A stretch of DNA of 64,000 nucleotides from Gentiana macrophylla (Eukaryota; Streptophyta; Magnoliopsida; Gentianales; Gentianaceae). The notes under the pieces are model-generated. The model was not told the origin of the DNA and searched no databases. It saw nothing but the letters and a program-made list of their open reading frames with translations. A program made the position numbers and the translations under genes. The stretch is from the NCBI GenBank assembly GCA_026214975.1, contig CM047813.1:34815871-34879870 (forward strand). Direction: 5' to 3'. Shown in pieces: positions 1 through 13,138 of this stretch. Position 1 is the stretch's first letter, and each line of letters opens with the position of its first letter.

Positions 1-960
1 TTCATCGCTATTTGCTCCATCTTTCTTTGTGCCTCCTCAGGAGATAATTGAACAAACGCTCCATTGCTAGATGCGTCTACTCTAATTTTCTCAGTCTCTC
101 TCAATCCATGGTAAAAAGTTTGCATTAAAAGCCAAAAAGAGATATCATGATGAGGACACTTTCTCATAGCTTCCTTAAAACGCTCCCAAGCTTGATCAAA
201 ACTCTCCCCAGGTTGTTGCTTAAATCCTAAGATGTCTTGGCGTAACTTAAAGGTTTTTCCTAAAGGAAAATACTTATTCATGAATTTTTGCAACAATTGT
301 TCCCAAGTAGTGATAGATCCAGCCTCTAAAGAGAGAAGCCATTGCTTAGCTTTATCTTTCAAAGTGAAATGGAAAAGCTTAAGACGAATGTTACCCTCCG
401 GGATTAATTCTGGCTTCACCGTGCTAACGATTTCCAAGAAATTCGTCACGTAAACACCAGGATCCTCGTTTTGGATTCCATGAAAAGTGGAATAGTTGGT
501 CACCATTTGAATTACATTAGGCCTAGGGTGATAGACTTTCACAGGGTCTTGCGGTGCTACGATAGCGGGAATGAATTGCTCAATAGTAGGCGTTGCATAA
601 CTTTGTAAAGTGCACCTCGCTCCTTGAACTAAGGCTCGGTTTCCATTATTAGCATTGGCATTGTTATTAGCATTATTTGCATTATTGGCATTATTGGCAT
701 TATTAATAACAATATTCTCAGGATTGAGTACCTGATTCGGATTTTGCAGATTGTCTTCCATTTCGCCTCGTATTCGATCGCTTCGTAATGATCGGTTGTA
801 TGTCCTTCTTCCAATTCGTGCTCGCTTTCCTCAAGATTTGGATCCTCTTCTCCTTGCTTAGCCTGTTCTCTAGCTAACTTCCTATTTCGCCTTGCAAATC
901 TCTCTATTTCCGGATTATAAGGCTCAAGTGGTTCCTTCGATCTCTGAGTAGCGTACTATA
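1..960 (-). pseudogene. Retrotransposon gag (Athila-like), frameshifted and partial
   Basis: Read on the minus strand, an N-terminal stretch with EPLEPYNPEIERFARRNRK is in one frame (about 955 to 765) and the rest in another, from about 761 to the window edge. The second part includes a Retrotrans_gag-type core: KAKQWLLSLE, QPGESFDQAWERFKEAMRK and HDISFWLLMQTFYHGL. The usual start Met is not present before the N-terminal block, and a one-base shift near 762 separates the two parts, so this copy is broken. An Asn-rich microsatellite (repeated aat/gcc units, 640-715) lies between. Gag forms the retrotransposon particle. Confidence 0.75.
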
Positions 961-1314
961 AAATAATAAAAAACAACAAAACAATTAAAAAATTTAAAGG
1001 CTAGGCCTTTAACTAGACTATATAATAAAAACGAAACTAAAACAGACTCTAAAAATTATGAAGAATACGAAAACACAAAGCAGAAACTATGTAAAACGAA
1101 ACAAAACAGAAACCGACCAGACAAGCTGGCACGCTCCTAGCGAGTACAGAGCTCGTTGCCAGCGAGTTCACCAGATTCTTGGAAACTGTCCAGATTCGTT
1201 CTAGTACACTAACAGGTTAATTCTATGCTACGAAAACTAATTAAACAGACACTATTCACAATATTTACGAATCTACTTTTAATAAAATAAGCTATACTTG
1301 ATTAATGACACGAG

Positions 1315-1332
1315 TCCCCGGCAACGGCGCCA
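1315..1332 (-). other. Primer-binding site, tRNA-Asp type
   Basis: The plus strand shows TCCCCGGCAACGGCGCCA, identical to the tRNA-Asp 3' end with CCA, six bases from the LTR edge. It defines the minus orientation of the element. It is not a tRNA gene. Confidence 0.85.
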
Positions 1333-1338
1333 AAAACT

Positions 1339-2889
1339 TGATGTCGGGTCAAGTAATAAAAATATTCGATACCTAAAATAACACACTAGCAAGAGAACTA
1401 GGTTCAATCATAGTATAGTTAGATAGAGTCGAGATCGATCCCACAGAGTCTCGGCGTAAACGAAATATATCCTATTAAACTAAAAGCAAATTAAAGGCGG
1501 TCTCTGACCAACAATAACGTAGAATTGAAATTGACACAATAGAAACACAAACCAAACAAAAGACACAATGACACTAAGACACTTATTTTTATAGGTTTTA
1601 TAAACGATTAACAAACGGTATTGAGAAAGCTAGTAGTAATTACTCCCCCATGCTGTGTAGATTGACGACGAGACAAAATAAGACATTTAAGATTAATTAT
1701 TCTGACTACGTGAGTCATGCCCTAAAATATATCTAGCTCCGGGTAGGCCATCTAGATCATCGTGTCTCCGTTACGTGACTTCACTTCATAGGCCTCCATC
1801 TCATATAACTTCTGACACAATTACAAAGCTAGGGATGCCGGTATAAACCGTAACCTCATCTAAGCAACATTCCTATGGTTATGCGTACTTCCTAGACACC
1901 GATTCAATCTCTGTCCTAAGTAACAATCACTTTTTGAGTCTCATGTTAAATTACGACGATGAATAACTAAGTTGATCAGGTTTAATTACTCGTTTTAATT
2001 ACAAAGCAGAGAACCTAACGTAGTCGAAGCCGTTCACGGACAAATCAAGAACATCACAGATCTCGCTACCAGCGAGACATAGGCTCGCTGCCAGCGAGCT
2101 CAGATCTGAACCAGATTTGCTCATGAAACGTCTTTTACGTCTCAGATCTACATAAACATGGGTTCGTTAATTAACTACATCACGAAATCAATACACAAAA
2201 CGACTACCCAGTCACGAAATAAATTAGATCTACGACTAAAGATGACATAATTGAGTAGACATTACCCTCGAAGATGAGCGTGATTCCCACTCCTCGATAG
2301 GATCTCTAACCGGTGATTCTAATGACTCCGTAATGAAAGAACATAAAATAAAGAAAACTTGTATTGAAAATAGAACCAATGTTTTGGAATTGTATTTTTC
2401 TAAGGTGTGTCTAATAAAATTCATAGCTGCTGCTTTATATAGAGACTTAGGTTGACTTAAAGATATGTTTTAAAACCCTAAAACGCGTAGAGATAACTCC
2501 AAGTCAATCTCTCAGATTTAACTGATCTCGCCCCCAGCGAGTCCTCTCTGCTCTTATTGGCTCGCTGGCTTTTCTTGTTCCTTACTCCACTTTTCGTGCT
2601 GCTTCGGTATTTATCTTTAATGCAATCCGATTCTGTCTTGATTGATCTTGAGATTTACTTCCTCCGTTGGTAAATATCCTCCGATTCATCGTAATCTATA
2701 AAATCAATATTTATCGCACACTAAATCATATTTAAATAATAAACACAGATAAATACCAAATTATATTCTATAAATCACATAACATTAAATAATCAATATA
2801 AACATGTGATTTAATATAACATATATATTATTAATCTCGATTTAAGGACAACGTTGATGACTTTTATGGGTATAATTTGACCGTCATCA
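1339..2889 (-). repeat. 5' LTR of the left Athila-like element
   Basis: 1551 bp with TGATG/CATCA ends. In minus sense a TATATAAAG box lies near 2440, a likely LTR promoter. The end next to the primer site shares a patch around the motif GTCGATCCCACAGAG with the LTRs at 3028 and 6357, so they belong to related families. Confidence 0.8.
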
Positions 2890-3027
2890 GTACCAAGAAG
2901 AAGCATTCTGATGCTTCGACTTCAGGTATGTTTATGATTGAGATCAATATTGCTTCTTCTAAGTCTAACCACTGGGTATTAGATACTGATTGTGGCTCTC
3001 ATATTTGTACAAATATGCAGGCACTAA
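2890..3027 (+). pseudogene. Copia gag-protease fragment (left piece of a split element)
   Basis: Plus-strand coding sequence resembling a Copia protease start: NHWVLDTDCGSHICTNMQAL. The active-site triad is usually Asp-Thr-Gly; here Gly is Asp, so the enzyme would be inactive. The left side is cut by the Athila-like LTR ending at 2889 and the right side by the insertion at 3028. The frame resumes at 8080 after removal of that element and one copy of its target duplication. Confidence 0.75.
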
Positions 3028-4615
3028 TGATCGCGTATGCAATTCACTAATACACACGACGTACTAGCAAGAGTACTAGGTCAATCGTAGTATAGCAAGG
3101 GCGAGTCAAGGTCGATCCCACAGAGACTATTATTTAATAATGCTGAACACAACCACAATTTATAGGTCAACCGGATAGGAGTGGTCATTGACCAACATAA
3201 AGGACAAGTAAATAAAAGAGATGCAAATAAACCAGTCATCAATCATGTATCGAAAAGGCACTAACCACACTATTCCTAACTAATCTCCCCTTAATCCGTA
3301 TTCGACTCGTGTGCGTAATTTAGCTACGGGTGCAACTCTTAACCCTATCTACTCCGACAATTGTAGTAGACAATCTATACGCCAGCTACCCTCCTTAATT
3401 GGTCCGTAATAGCCCGTACGCATAAAGAACTAGAATTGCCGATATCGAGCGCTAACTCATACCGCTAACCCGCCTAAACAGCTGTCGACACTAATCAACA
3501 CGTTCCTAGGGTCCATTCAAGATAATGTCCAAACATAGTACTTCACTATTCGTATTTCATGCTTGTTTACGATGACATGCAAATAGTTGATCAGGCTACT
3601 AACATGTAAATTAAATCTATTGATCAACGTAGCTGATGCCGAACCACATAATTAGGATTTACTAGGTATTCAGATCTAGCGATAAAGTCCGTCACAGATC
3701 TGAAGAGCGCAACCCATAATTCCGCGTTTCATATTAACGAATCGAATAAAGATTAAGGTTCGTTTAATTAATTCATAGATTATTAGATGCAAGCATAATC
3801 TAGATCTAGCACAAGAACATTCATGAATCTAAGAAAAGAAATAAAACATTGGAATAGATCTTACCCATAACGAAGAACATATCTACTCTTCTATTCTCTC
3901 TCCCTCCGGCGACTCAAGACGATCAATGAAGATCGTAAACCAAGCACAATTCAATAATAAAAGACTCATGAATTATTTGCAAGAAGAAAAGAAAAGAAGA
4001 CTTTATTCCCAAAAGACTACATTGTAGCTAGTTGGTGAATAGATCTATGAATGACTGAGAGAATACAATTTCGCAGCTCTGAATGACTTTATATAGGTGT
4101 ATAAACCGACTTAGGGGTAAACACAATTCTTGGAGGACATGAAAATGCGTTTCTGGAAGATTCTGGGCCTCGGTAAACCGAGGGTAACTCCCGGTTTACC
4201 GGGGGTATTTTTGTCTTTTTCCTGCTGCCGACTTAACTTGGAATACCCTAGGCCCAACTTCGGAAACTGCGTTGCAAGATCACCAATCAGATTCGAGGGT
4301 CCAATATCCGCTCGAAACACTTCAACCTTCAGCTCCGTTCAGTTCTTTATCGATTGACTCTTATATTCAGCCCAAATGATGCTTCGAACACTCATTCATC
4401 TGTCAATAAAATCATAGCACACATAGTAGCTTCTATTTCTAGCAAATAACGCATAAAATACACGGTTAATACGCATAATACCAATTTAGTCACCCCGGGC
4501 GTGGCTTAATCACATTTAGCTAATTAACTCATGATTTCATACATATTATCCCCATTGAGAACACAAATCCGGGGTAGATTGATGGTAAATAAAGATACCA
4601 ATTTGACCGTCATCA
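3028..4615 (-). repeat. 3' LTR of the non-autonomous Athila-like element
   Basis: 1588 bp, TGATC..CATCA. Nearly collinear with 6357-8074 but lacking 126 bases between two CTTCGG hexamers. A TATATAAAG box lies near 4090 in minus sense. Confidence 0.88.
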
Positions 4616-6356
4616 ACTACCCCCCATATAGCTTTTGATCGTCCCGAGTAAAAACCAAATCAAACAAACCCCATAAACAATTACAAAATAATTAAGAACA
4701 GACTCATTCAAGAATGATAAATAAGATGAGGGTCAACACATATCCATCAGTAATCCATTAAGCAATGTCTCGTAGTAGAACCGACGTGTGTGTGCAATAA
4801 CTCTCAAACAACAGTGTCGCAGACAGAATCACATTATATCAATAAAGATTTCAAGCAAAACATATATCACGCATCAATCCATAAGTTCCCCATTAATCAT
4901 CACCTACCGATGCATCAATGTGTCGTGTGATATATCTTTTGTGATAATGCATTCAAGAAAAGAATGAAGTTATAGAGACCCCACAATCCTTACTTATCAA
5001 TGTGCACACTCGCTCCTCTTGCCTTCAGACTCAGGCAAACAACATGAAACCTTACTTGGGCCGGGAGGACTTGGGGACCGAGTATCACTCTTAGGTCCTC
5101 GTTTGTGTCTTTTTATGCGAGGGTCGTGCCTTTTTTGCTACGAGTTCGCTTCCCTCTCTGCCTTTATTATACTTTTTTTCTTTTTTTTATGCAATAGCCG
5201 TGCGTTTTACGCTCCATCGGCTTCACTTGGCAGATTTCTCACTCTTTTTTTCTCTCTCACTCGCAAGTCCGTTGTATCCCGTTTTACCTTGTTTGGCATT
5301 CAAGTTGCTCGTCCTCCTACAACAATTGGTTAAAGTATATCCACCGAAAAATATCGATTTCTGGTCTAGGATAACTTTTCATCTCATCTAAATACTTCTC
5401 ACTCAGATTGCGTGCTAAAAAATTGAATGCAACGGTAAAATAATAATTAATAAGTCATTACTTCATGCAACATAACACATGCTCATTCTTCCATACTAAA
5501 TTGAATAATGCGACATCTATACTACATACTGAAAAAAAATGAGTTATACGTGCTTAAAAAAGTTCAATTCCACAACAAGATAGATGATTAATAAACCACT
5601 ACTTCAAATAGTTGCCAAACCCCTTATTCATCGTTAATGAATTAAGTATGTAATTAAGCAATTTCAACGATTTAAGGTTTTTATTTCATTCAATTCAAAA
5701 AATCGAAATTCACAAAAGTAAGTGTATGTGTGTCCCAATTTTTCAACCTAAGTGTTATGCATACCTCCAACTTTAAAACTCAACATTGTCCCCAATGTGA
5801 AAAATGAAGCAAAAAAAAGTAGGAAGAAGAAGAACATTTAGCATTGGAAAATAGAAGAACTCGGCTAACTGTCTAAAGCAAATCATATCACTGAACTAGA
5901 ACCAAAGTTGTCTTCTCCAATGGACTGATCTGCACTAGGTCAGCTATTACAAAAAATTCTCGCACAAAGGCCATTAGTACCGCGAGTCGCGAATAAGTAA
6001 CAAAATCATTATGTCATATGTCAGTAAATAGCACAACTAAAAAGAAGAAGTGCAATAAACAAATTAAGCCAGTACATAATAACTTAATTACTTAAACACA
6101 ACAAAACTATTACAAGACTCCAAATAAAAATAAAAAGACTCAAGACTCAAAATAGTAACCAAATAATCATGTGAAGTAAAAAAAACTCCCGCACATCCTT
6201 TGCTCAACAGCCTTAGAAACATGGCGATGAAAAAAAACCTTCACACTTTTATTCAATTATCGAAAAGAAAAGAAAATTAACAAAAAAGGTTAGCTATAAA
6301 TTAATGGCTATGCCTAACAATTAAATAAATAGTCTCCGGCAACGGCGCCAAACACT
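4616..6356 (-). other. Internal region of the non-autonomous element
   Basis: 1.7 kb of AT-rich sequence bounded by a polypurine tract and a primer site. Small ORFs on the plus strand around 5019-5391 show no retroviral domain. I see no recognised gene here. Confidence 0.7.
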
Positions 6357-8074
6357 TGATCGCGTGTGCAATTCACTAATACACACGACGTACTAGCAAG
6401 AGTACTAGGTCAATCGTAGTATAGCAAGGGCGAGTCAAGGTCGATCCCACATAGACTATTATTTAATAATGCTAAACACAACCACAATTTATAGGTCAAC
6501 CGGATAGGGGTGGTCATTGACCACCATAAAGGACAAGTAAATAAAAGAGATGCAAATAAACCAGTCATCAATCATGTATCGAAAAGTCACTAACCACACT
6601 ATTCCTAACTAATCTCCCCTTAATCCCTATTCGACTTGTGTGCGTAATTTAGCTACGGGTGCAACTCCTAACCCTATCTACTCCGACAATGGTAGTAGAC
6701 AATCTATACGTCAGCTACCCTCCTTAATTGGTCCGTAATAGCCCATCGCATAAAGAACTAGAATTGCTGATATCGAGCGCTAACTCATACCGCTAACCAG
6801 CCTAGACAGTTGTCGACACTGATCATCACGTTTCTAGGGTTCATTCAAGATAATGTCCAAACATAGCACCTCACTATTCATATTTCATGCTAGTTTAATA
6901 TGACATGCAAATAGTTGATCAGGCTACTAACATGTAAATTAAATCTATCGATCAACGTAGCTGATGCCGAACCATAGATTATGATTTACTAGGTATTCAG
7001 ATCTAGCGATAAAGACGGTCGCAGATCTGAAGAGCGCAACCCATAATTCCACGTTTCATATTAACGAATCGAATAAAGATTAAGGTTCATTTAATGAATT
7101 CATAGATGATTAGATGCAAGCTTAATCTAGATCTAGCACAAGAACAATCATGAATCTAAGAAAATAAATAAAACATTGGAATAGATTTTACCCAAAACGA
7201 AGAACAGATCTACTCTCCTATTCTCTCTCCCTCCGGCGACTCAAGACGATCCATGAAGATCGTAAACCAAGCACAATTCAATAATGAAAGACTCATGACT
7301 TATTTGCAAGAAGAAAAGAAGAAAATAAAAGAAGACTTTATTCCCAAAAGACTACATTGTAGCTAGTTGATGAATAGATCTATGAATGAATGAGAGAATA
7401 CAATTTCGCAGCTCTGAATGGCTTTATATAGGTGTATAAACCGACTTAGGGGTAAACCCAATGCTTGGAGGATAAGAAAATGCGTTTATGGAAGATTCTA
7501 GGCCTCGGTAAACCGAGGGTAACTCCCGGTTTACCGGGGTATTTTTGTCTTTTTCCTGCTGCCGACTTAACTTGGAATACCCTAGGCCCAACTTCGGTAT
7601 TTGGACCATAACTTGGCCTACGCAACTCTGGTTTGGGTGATTCAAAGTGTGTTTGAATCCTTGTTTCCAGACCTACAACTTTCATGAATAAATCCAAGCC
7701 CAATTCGTCTTGTAAAGCTTCGGAAACTGCGTTGCAAGATCACCAATCAGATTCTAGGGTCCAATATCCGCTCGAAACACTTCAACCTTCAGCTCCGTTC
7801 AGTTCTTTATTCATTGACTCTCATATTCAGCCCAAATGATGCTTCGAACACTCATTAATTTGTCAATAAAATCATAGCACACATAGTAGCTTCTATTTCT
7901 AGCAAATAACGCATAAAATACACGGTTAATACGCATAATACCAATTTAGTCACCCGGACGTGGCTTAATCACATTTATCTAATTAAATCATGATTTCATA
8001 CATATTATCCCCATTGAGAACACAAATCCGGGGTAGATTGATGGTAAATAATGATATCAATTTGACCGTCATCA
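6357..8074 (-). repeat. 5' LTR of the non-autonomous Athila-like element
   Basis: 1718 bp, the longer copy, keeping the 126 bases (7598-7723) absent from the other LTR. It abuts the primer site with a 6-base gap. Confidence 0.88.
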
Positions 8075-8079
8075 ACTAA

Positions 8080-11039
8080 GAAGAACTAGAGAACTGAGGA
8101 AAGGAGAGGTGGACCTACGCGTTGAGAATGGAGCAAGTCTTGCTGCACTAGCCTTAGGAGTTTATATTCTTTCATTGCCCAGTGGGCTAGTACTAGAACT
8201 TAATAAATGTTATTTTGTTCCTGCTTTTACGAAGAGCATTATTTCCATTTCCGCATGAGATGTTGAAGGATTTTCTTTTACGTTCAAGAATAAATGTTGC
8301 TCTTTTTCATGTGATGGAATTTTTTATGGTACTGGCATACTGAGTCAGAAATGGTCTCTACATATTAGATATGAATGTTGACGTACTTAATTTAAACAAC
8401 AAGAAAGCCCAAATAAATGACTTGAATGAATCCTACTTGTGGCATTGTAGATTTGGCCATATAAATAAGAATCGCATCTCCAAACTCCATAAAGATGGAT
8501 TATTGGATCATTTGGATTACGAATCATTTGATACTTGCGAGGCTTGTTTACTTGGCAAGATGACAAAGTCACCATTTAGTGGCAAAGGATAAGATCCAAT
8601 GAATTACTTGAGCTCATGCATACTGATGTGTGCGGCCCAATGTCAATTCAAGCCAAATGAGGATACTCTTATTTTATCACCTTCACTGATGACCATTCAC
8701 GCTATGGTTATGTATAGTTAATGAAGTATAAGTCTGAGGCATTTGAAAAGTTCAAAGAATTCAGAAGTGAAGTTGAGAAACAACTAGGTAAAGAAATCAA
8801 AACACTTCGATCCGATAGAGGTGGTGATTACCTAGATGGGGAGTTTCAAAATTACTTGAAGGAGAATGGGATTCTACCTTAATGGATCCCTCCCAGAACG
8901 CCTCAAATTAATGGCGTGTCTGAGAGGAGAAACCATACCTTGTTAGACATGGTACGATCCAAAATCGTTTTGGGGGTATGCTCTAGAAACCGCATCTTAT
9001 ACACTTAACCGAGTTCCATCAAAGACGGTTCATTCTACACCATACGAGGTATGGGCTAAGAAGAAACGGAATCTAGCATATCTTAAACCTTGGGGTTGTC
9101 GGACTTATGTGAAGCGGATGATGCCTGACAAGTTAGAGGCTAGATCTGACAAATGTCTATTTGTGGGTTATCATAGAGAAACTAGAGGATACCAATTTTA
9201 CCATCAAGGAGAACAAAAGGCGTTTGTTTCCAGGACTGGCCACTTTCTAGAGAAAGTGTTTATTCTAGATAGGGTCAGTGGGAGTAAGATGATCTTGAAG
9301 AAATTCAAGAACCACTTACGGATAATAGTCAGTTGATGGAAGTAGAGGAGACGCCACACAGATGGGACGTCAACCTCTACCGTAGACACACTAGCACCTC
9401 GAAGATCCACCAGGGAGCGTCATGAACCCGAAAGGTACACCGGCGTATATTTCATGGAAGATGAGGACCCTAGAACTTATAAGGAGGTGTTTTTAAGGCA
9501 TGACAAAGAGAAATGGATAGAGGCCATGAATTCTGAAATGGAATCAATGAAAGACAACCAAGTTTGGAACTTAATTGATCCACCTGAAGGAATAGTTCCT
9601 ATAGGGTGTAAATGGGTCTTTAAGAGAAAGACTGACATGGATGGGAACGTGACTACCTACAAGGCTAGGTTAGTGGCGAGAGGTTATAAGCAAAGACAAG
9701 GAGTTGACTATGATGAAACCTTTTTGCCCGTTGCTATGTTAAAATCCATTAGAATTTTGCTCGCTATTGCAGCATACCATGATTACGAAATCTGGCAGAT
9801 GGATGTGAAAATAGCTTTCCTTAATGGGAACCTGTCTGAGGAGGTGTATATGACACAACCTGAGGGTTTCACAACTAATGACGCCAGGATGGTGTGTACA
9901 CTGCAAAGAGCCATTTATGGATTAAAGCAAGCTTCTCGGAGTTGGAATCTTCGCTTTGATGAGATAATCAAAGATTCGTCAAGAACGAAGATGAGCCATT
10001 TGCTTACAAGAAGGTTAGTGGGAGTGACATTTTGTTCTTAGTGCTTTATGTAGACGACATATTGCTCATAGAGAATGATATGCCTATGTTACAGTCAGTC
10101 AAAGCTTGGTTATCCAAGAACTTCTCAATGAAGGACTTGGGTGAAGCAGCCTATAATCTAGGAATCAAGATCTATAGAGATAGAAAGGTTGCTTAGTCTG
10201 TCATAACCGCATATATAGACAAGATGTTGAAAAGATTCAGCATAGAGCAGTCCAAGAGGGGATTGCTGCCCATGTCACATGGGTTCTACCTGTCAAAGGA
10301 AATGTGTCCTAAGCCAGATAAGGATAGGGCGCAAATGAGTAGGATCCCTTACGCTTCGGCTATCGGGTCCATCATGTATGCCATGTTGTGCACCAGACTA
10401 GATGTCTCGTACCCTCTTAGTATGACTAGCAGGTATCAGTCTAATCCAGGTGATGGTCATTGGATTGCAGTCAAGAATATTCTTAAGTACATGAGACGTA
10501 CTAGGGATATGTTCATGGTTTTTAGGAACAATGATTTAGTATTACGAGGTTACACAGATGCCAGTTTTCAAACTGACAAGGATGACTTGAAGTTACATTT
10601 GGATTTGTTTTCACGCTTAACGGCGGAGAAGTGAGCTAGAAGAGTTCCAAGCAGGAGACTGCTGCAGACTCTACAACGGAAGCCGAATCAGAGCAGCCTC
10701 AGAGGCAGTGAAATAAGCAGTTTGGATGAAGAAGTTCATTACTGAACTTGGTGTGGTTCCCTCCATTGAAGGTCCAGTGCCACTGTACTATGATAACAAT
10801 AGGGCAATTGCTCAGTCAAAGGAACCAAGGTCTCATCGGAAGTCCAAACATGTGCTACGGCGCAATCACTTGATTAGAGAGATAGTAGATAGAGGAGATG
10901 TAAAGATAGATAGAGTCCACACGGATGATAACATAGCTGATCCGTTAACCAAGGCATTGTCACAGGCAAAGCATAAGAAACATGTTCACATGCATGGGCT
11001 TAGGCATATGGGTGACTGGCTTTAGGCCAAGTGGGAGAT
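8080..11039 (+). pseudogene. Copia pol (integrase, reverse transcriptase, RNase H), degenerate
   Basis: Continuation of the Copia cut at 3027. In order: rest of protease with GVYILSLPSG (8080-8330); GAG-pre-integrase with LWHCRFGHINKNRI (8371-8592); integrase core 8598-9110 with HTDVCGPMSIQ and RSDRGGDYLDGEF but several stops; integrase C-terminal part 9109-9336; reverse transcriptase 9454-10041 with WVFKRKTDMDGN and QMDVKIAFLNGN, then VLYVDDILLIEND in another frame near 10040-10085; RNase H 10224-11025 with a frameshift near 10600 and an end motif SHRKSKHVLRRNHLIREIV. A polypurine tract lies at 11030-11039. Multiple stops and shifts make it inactive. Pol type suggests the Tork/Angela branch. 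Confidence 0.85.
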
Positions 11040-12897
11040 TGTTGAAATGGTGTCCTAAACCTAATCGAGTTGGACCAGATCCGACCGGGTCGGGTCATTT
11101 ACAGTTTTTTTTAGTTCATGTAATAACTTTATTATGATTAATAAAAGCACTTTTGTTATTATATATTGTTTATCTTCATGTTATTGATTGTACATATATA
11201 GTTTCATCCCTAGTGTCAAACTGTGATAGAGAAGCCATGATAGTGATTATGGTTGATGTGATCTCTAATCTCTTTAATGAGTCTGATACTTAAATGTATC
11301 TAGTCGTGTGTATTGTCAAATGGGACATTGATAGTATGATTAGACTAGCACGTATTGTATGTCTTCTATCTTACTGAAGATAAGGATAGATCTCGTCTAT
11401 CGTAGTATAGAGACACTTGGACTGCACGTGGATGTGTATTAAAGAATGCGTACATTAGACTGACCCACTTACATTAAGTGTCGCATAATGTGGCGGTTGT
11501 GTAATTATCCTTAAGACCGGAGTCTTCATGGCATCATGGTGTGGATTGTCATGCTTTGACACTATTGAGATTTCCCCTAGCCACGGGGCGATCATGCGGT
11601 AGTGTTTGAGTGTGATATTGAAGCATGCGGAGTATACATGTTTGGTTGTCCGGGGAATCGCGTATCCTATTATTGGGAATGAATATCCGAAATGACCTTC
11701 TTATAAGGAATTTTTAGCTCTCGAGAATCTTTGCAAAGTGGGAGTAAATGTGTAATTCCGAGAGAGCGTGATATACAGATTATAAGATACGATTGTTAAT
11801 GTACTGACACTCAAGATACGATCATATGGATATTATTACAGCGTTAGGATTTTATTTACACGGTAACTGTTTCACATGAAAGGTAGTAGTCATTGCTTTT
11901 AACTCTTCCGATGATTGGGGGTCACGGTGTGTTGCTAGACGCTATCCCATGATCGTTAAGTAAGAATGGCATTTTTTGTAATTTGCGCTTTGTGTCTACA
12001 TCCAACATATTCGGAAGCCTATCGGGTCACACACATAAGAACATCGAGTCGGATTAAAATGCGGTTATAGTTGAGACCAAATAAGGAAAGTTTATCTCGA
12101 CTATAAAGTGTTATAGTATATAAATTAATATTGTGGTATTTATTTATTATGAATAAATATAATACAAGATATTAATTACATTAATTAATGAATATTCCGG
12201 ATGCCAATTATTGGCAATATAGAGCGCAGACAGTAGGTGTATAAGATACACTTGGATTGTGTAATTTAATTAATAAGATTACCATAATATTAATATTGGA
12301 TATTAATTGATTTTTTGGAAAATAGAATTATGGTAAGAAGATAAATATATTCAATATAAGATATTGACAATATTTAGTTTTTATTTAATTTGAGATATTA
12401 TAATAAAATAGATAAATCAATCAAAGTGATTTTCCTTATTTTATTAGGAAAATGTTTTTCTCTTTCATCTATCTTCTAGTAAGCTTCTACTAATTAGATT
12501 AGGAGCATTGGGCGCCACCTACACCTATATTAGAAAGGGGTTGGCTAGCTCTTTTGTACATCACAATTCCAAGAGCTAATTGTTCTTGAGAAAAATACAG
12601 AGCTTATAGTAGTGAGTTTAGAGAGAGAAAAATGCAGGTCTAAAAGCCGGATTTTTCTGATAGCAATCCAAGGAGGATTCCAGCGAGGAGTTCGTGTGGA
12701 TTATCAATAGAGGCCGGACGCGTGGACGGCTTGCGCATAATACGACTCTCCTTGACGGTCAAAGCGTCGATCTTATAGATCAGCCAACGTATATACCGTC
12801 AAACTACTTAACGTGTTTATTGTATTAAACGAAGTCGATCTTGGATCGGAAATCAAAATTTGAAATTCCGCTGCGTTAAACTAGTGATTTCCTAACA
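11040..12897 (+). repeat. 3' LTR of the left Copia element
   Basis: 1858 bp, TGTTG..CTAACA, starting right after the GTGGGAGAT polypurine tract. The same family, in reverse orientation, forms the solo LTR at 29393-30906. The following bases TTAAC may be the target duplication, but the other end is not in the window. Confidence 0.85.
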
Positions 12898-13138
12898 TTA
12901 ACCACAATCAGTGTTTCTCCCTTTTTCAGACATTGAACGGAAAAATAGAGCTCGTAAATGAGCTCAAAATGGTCCAATTAGCTAGGAACCGGTCAGACTT
13001 TGCAAACTAATAGAGCCAAATTCAATCAATGGTCACATTTAACCACAATCAGAGTTTTTCCCTTTTTGAGACCTCGAACGGAAAAATAGAGCTCGTATTT
13101 ATGTTTGGAAATAAAATAGAGCTTGGAAATAAAATTTA
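12898..13138. repeat. 141-bp tandem repeat, copy A and left part of copy B
   Basis: A unit beginning TTAACCACAATCAG and containing GAACGGAAAAATAGAGCTCG starts at 12898 and again at 13039. Copy B is cut after about 70-100 bases by the LTR at 13139, and its second half (GCTAGGAACCGG, TAATAGAGCCAAATTC) resumes at about 14857. Confidence 0.75.

Larger units (their letters stand above)
1..2889 (-). mobile_element. Athila-like Gypsy retrotransposon, 5' part (LTR, primer site, gag)
   Basis: Minus-strand element running off the left edge. Its 5' LTR is 1339-2889 (1551 bp, TGATG..CATCA ends). The primer-binding site at 1315-1332 equals the 3' end of plant tRNA-Asp. Gag lies beyond (see next entry). 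The right end joins Copia-type coding sequence directly, so the element is inserted in that Copia; the other half of the junction is outside the window. The tRNA-Asp primer together with the gag type points to the Athila lineage. Confidence 0.82.
3028..8074 (-). mobile_element. Non-autonomous Athila-like LTR element, complete, no gag-pol
   Basis: Two LTRs (3028-4615 and 6357-8074) flank only 1741 bases. Target duplication ACTAA is present at 3023-3027 and 8075-8079. The primer site (6333-6350, tRNA-Asp type, one mismatch) sits beside the right LTR and a G-rich polypurine tract (minus sense, 4616-4625) beside the left LTR, so transcription is on the minus strand. No gag or pol motif is seen inside; the short ORFs there lack domain motifs. 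It must have depended on a related element such as the one at 1-2889. Confidence 0.9.

Noticed and set aside
1315..1332. tRNA-Asp-like sequence
   Set aside because: Only the last 18 bases of the tRNA are present, beside an LTR; it is a primer-binding site, not a tRNA gene. The same holds at 6333-6350.
5019..5391. Plus-strand ORFs in the non-autonomous Athila-like element
   Set aside because: Wrong strand for the element, low complexity and no domain motif.
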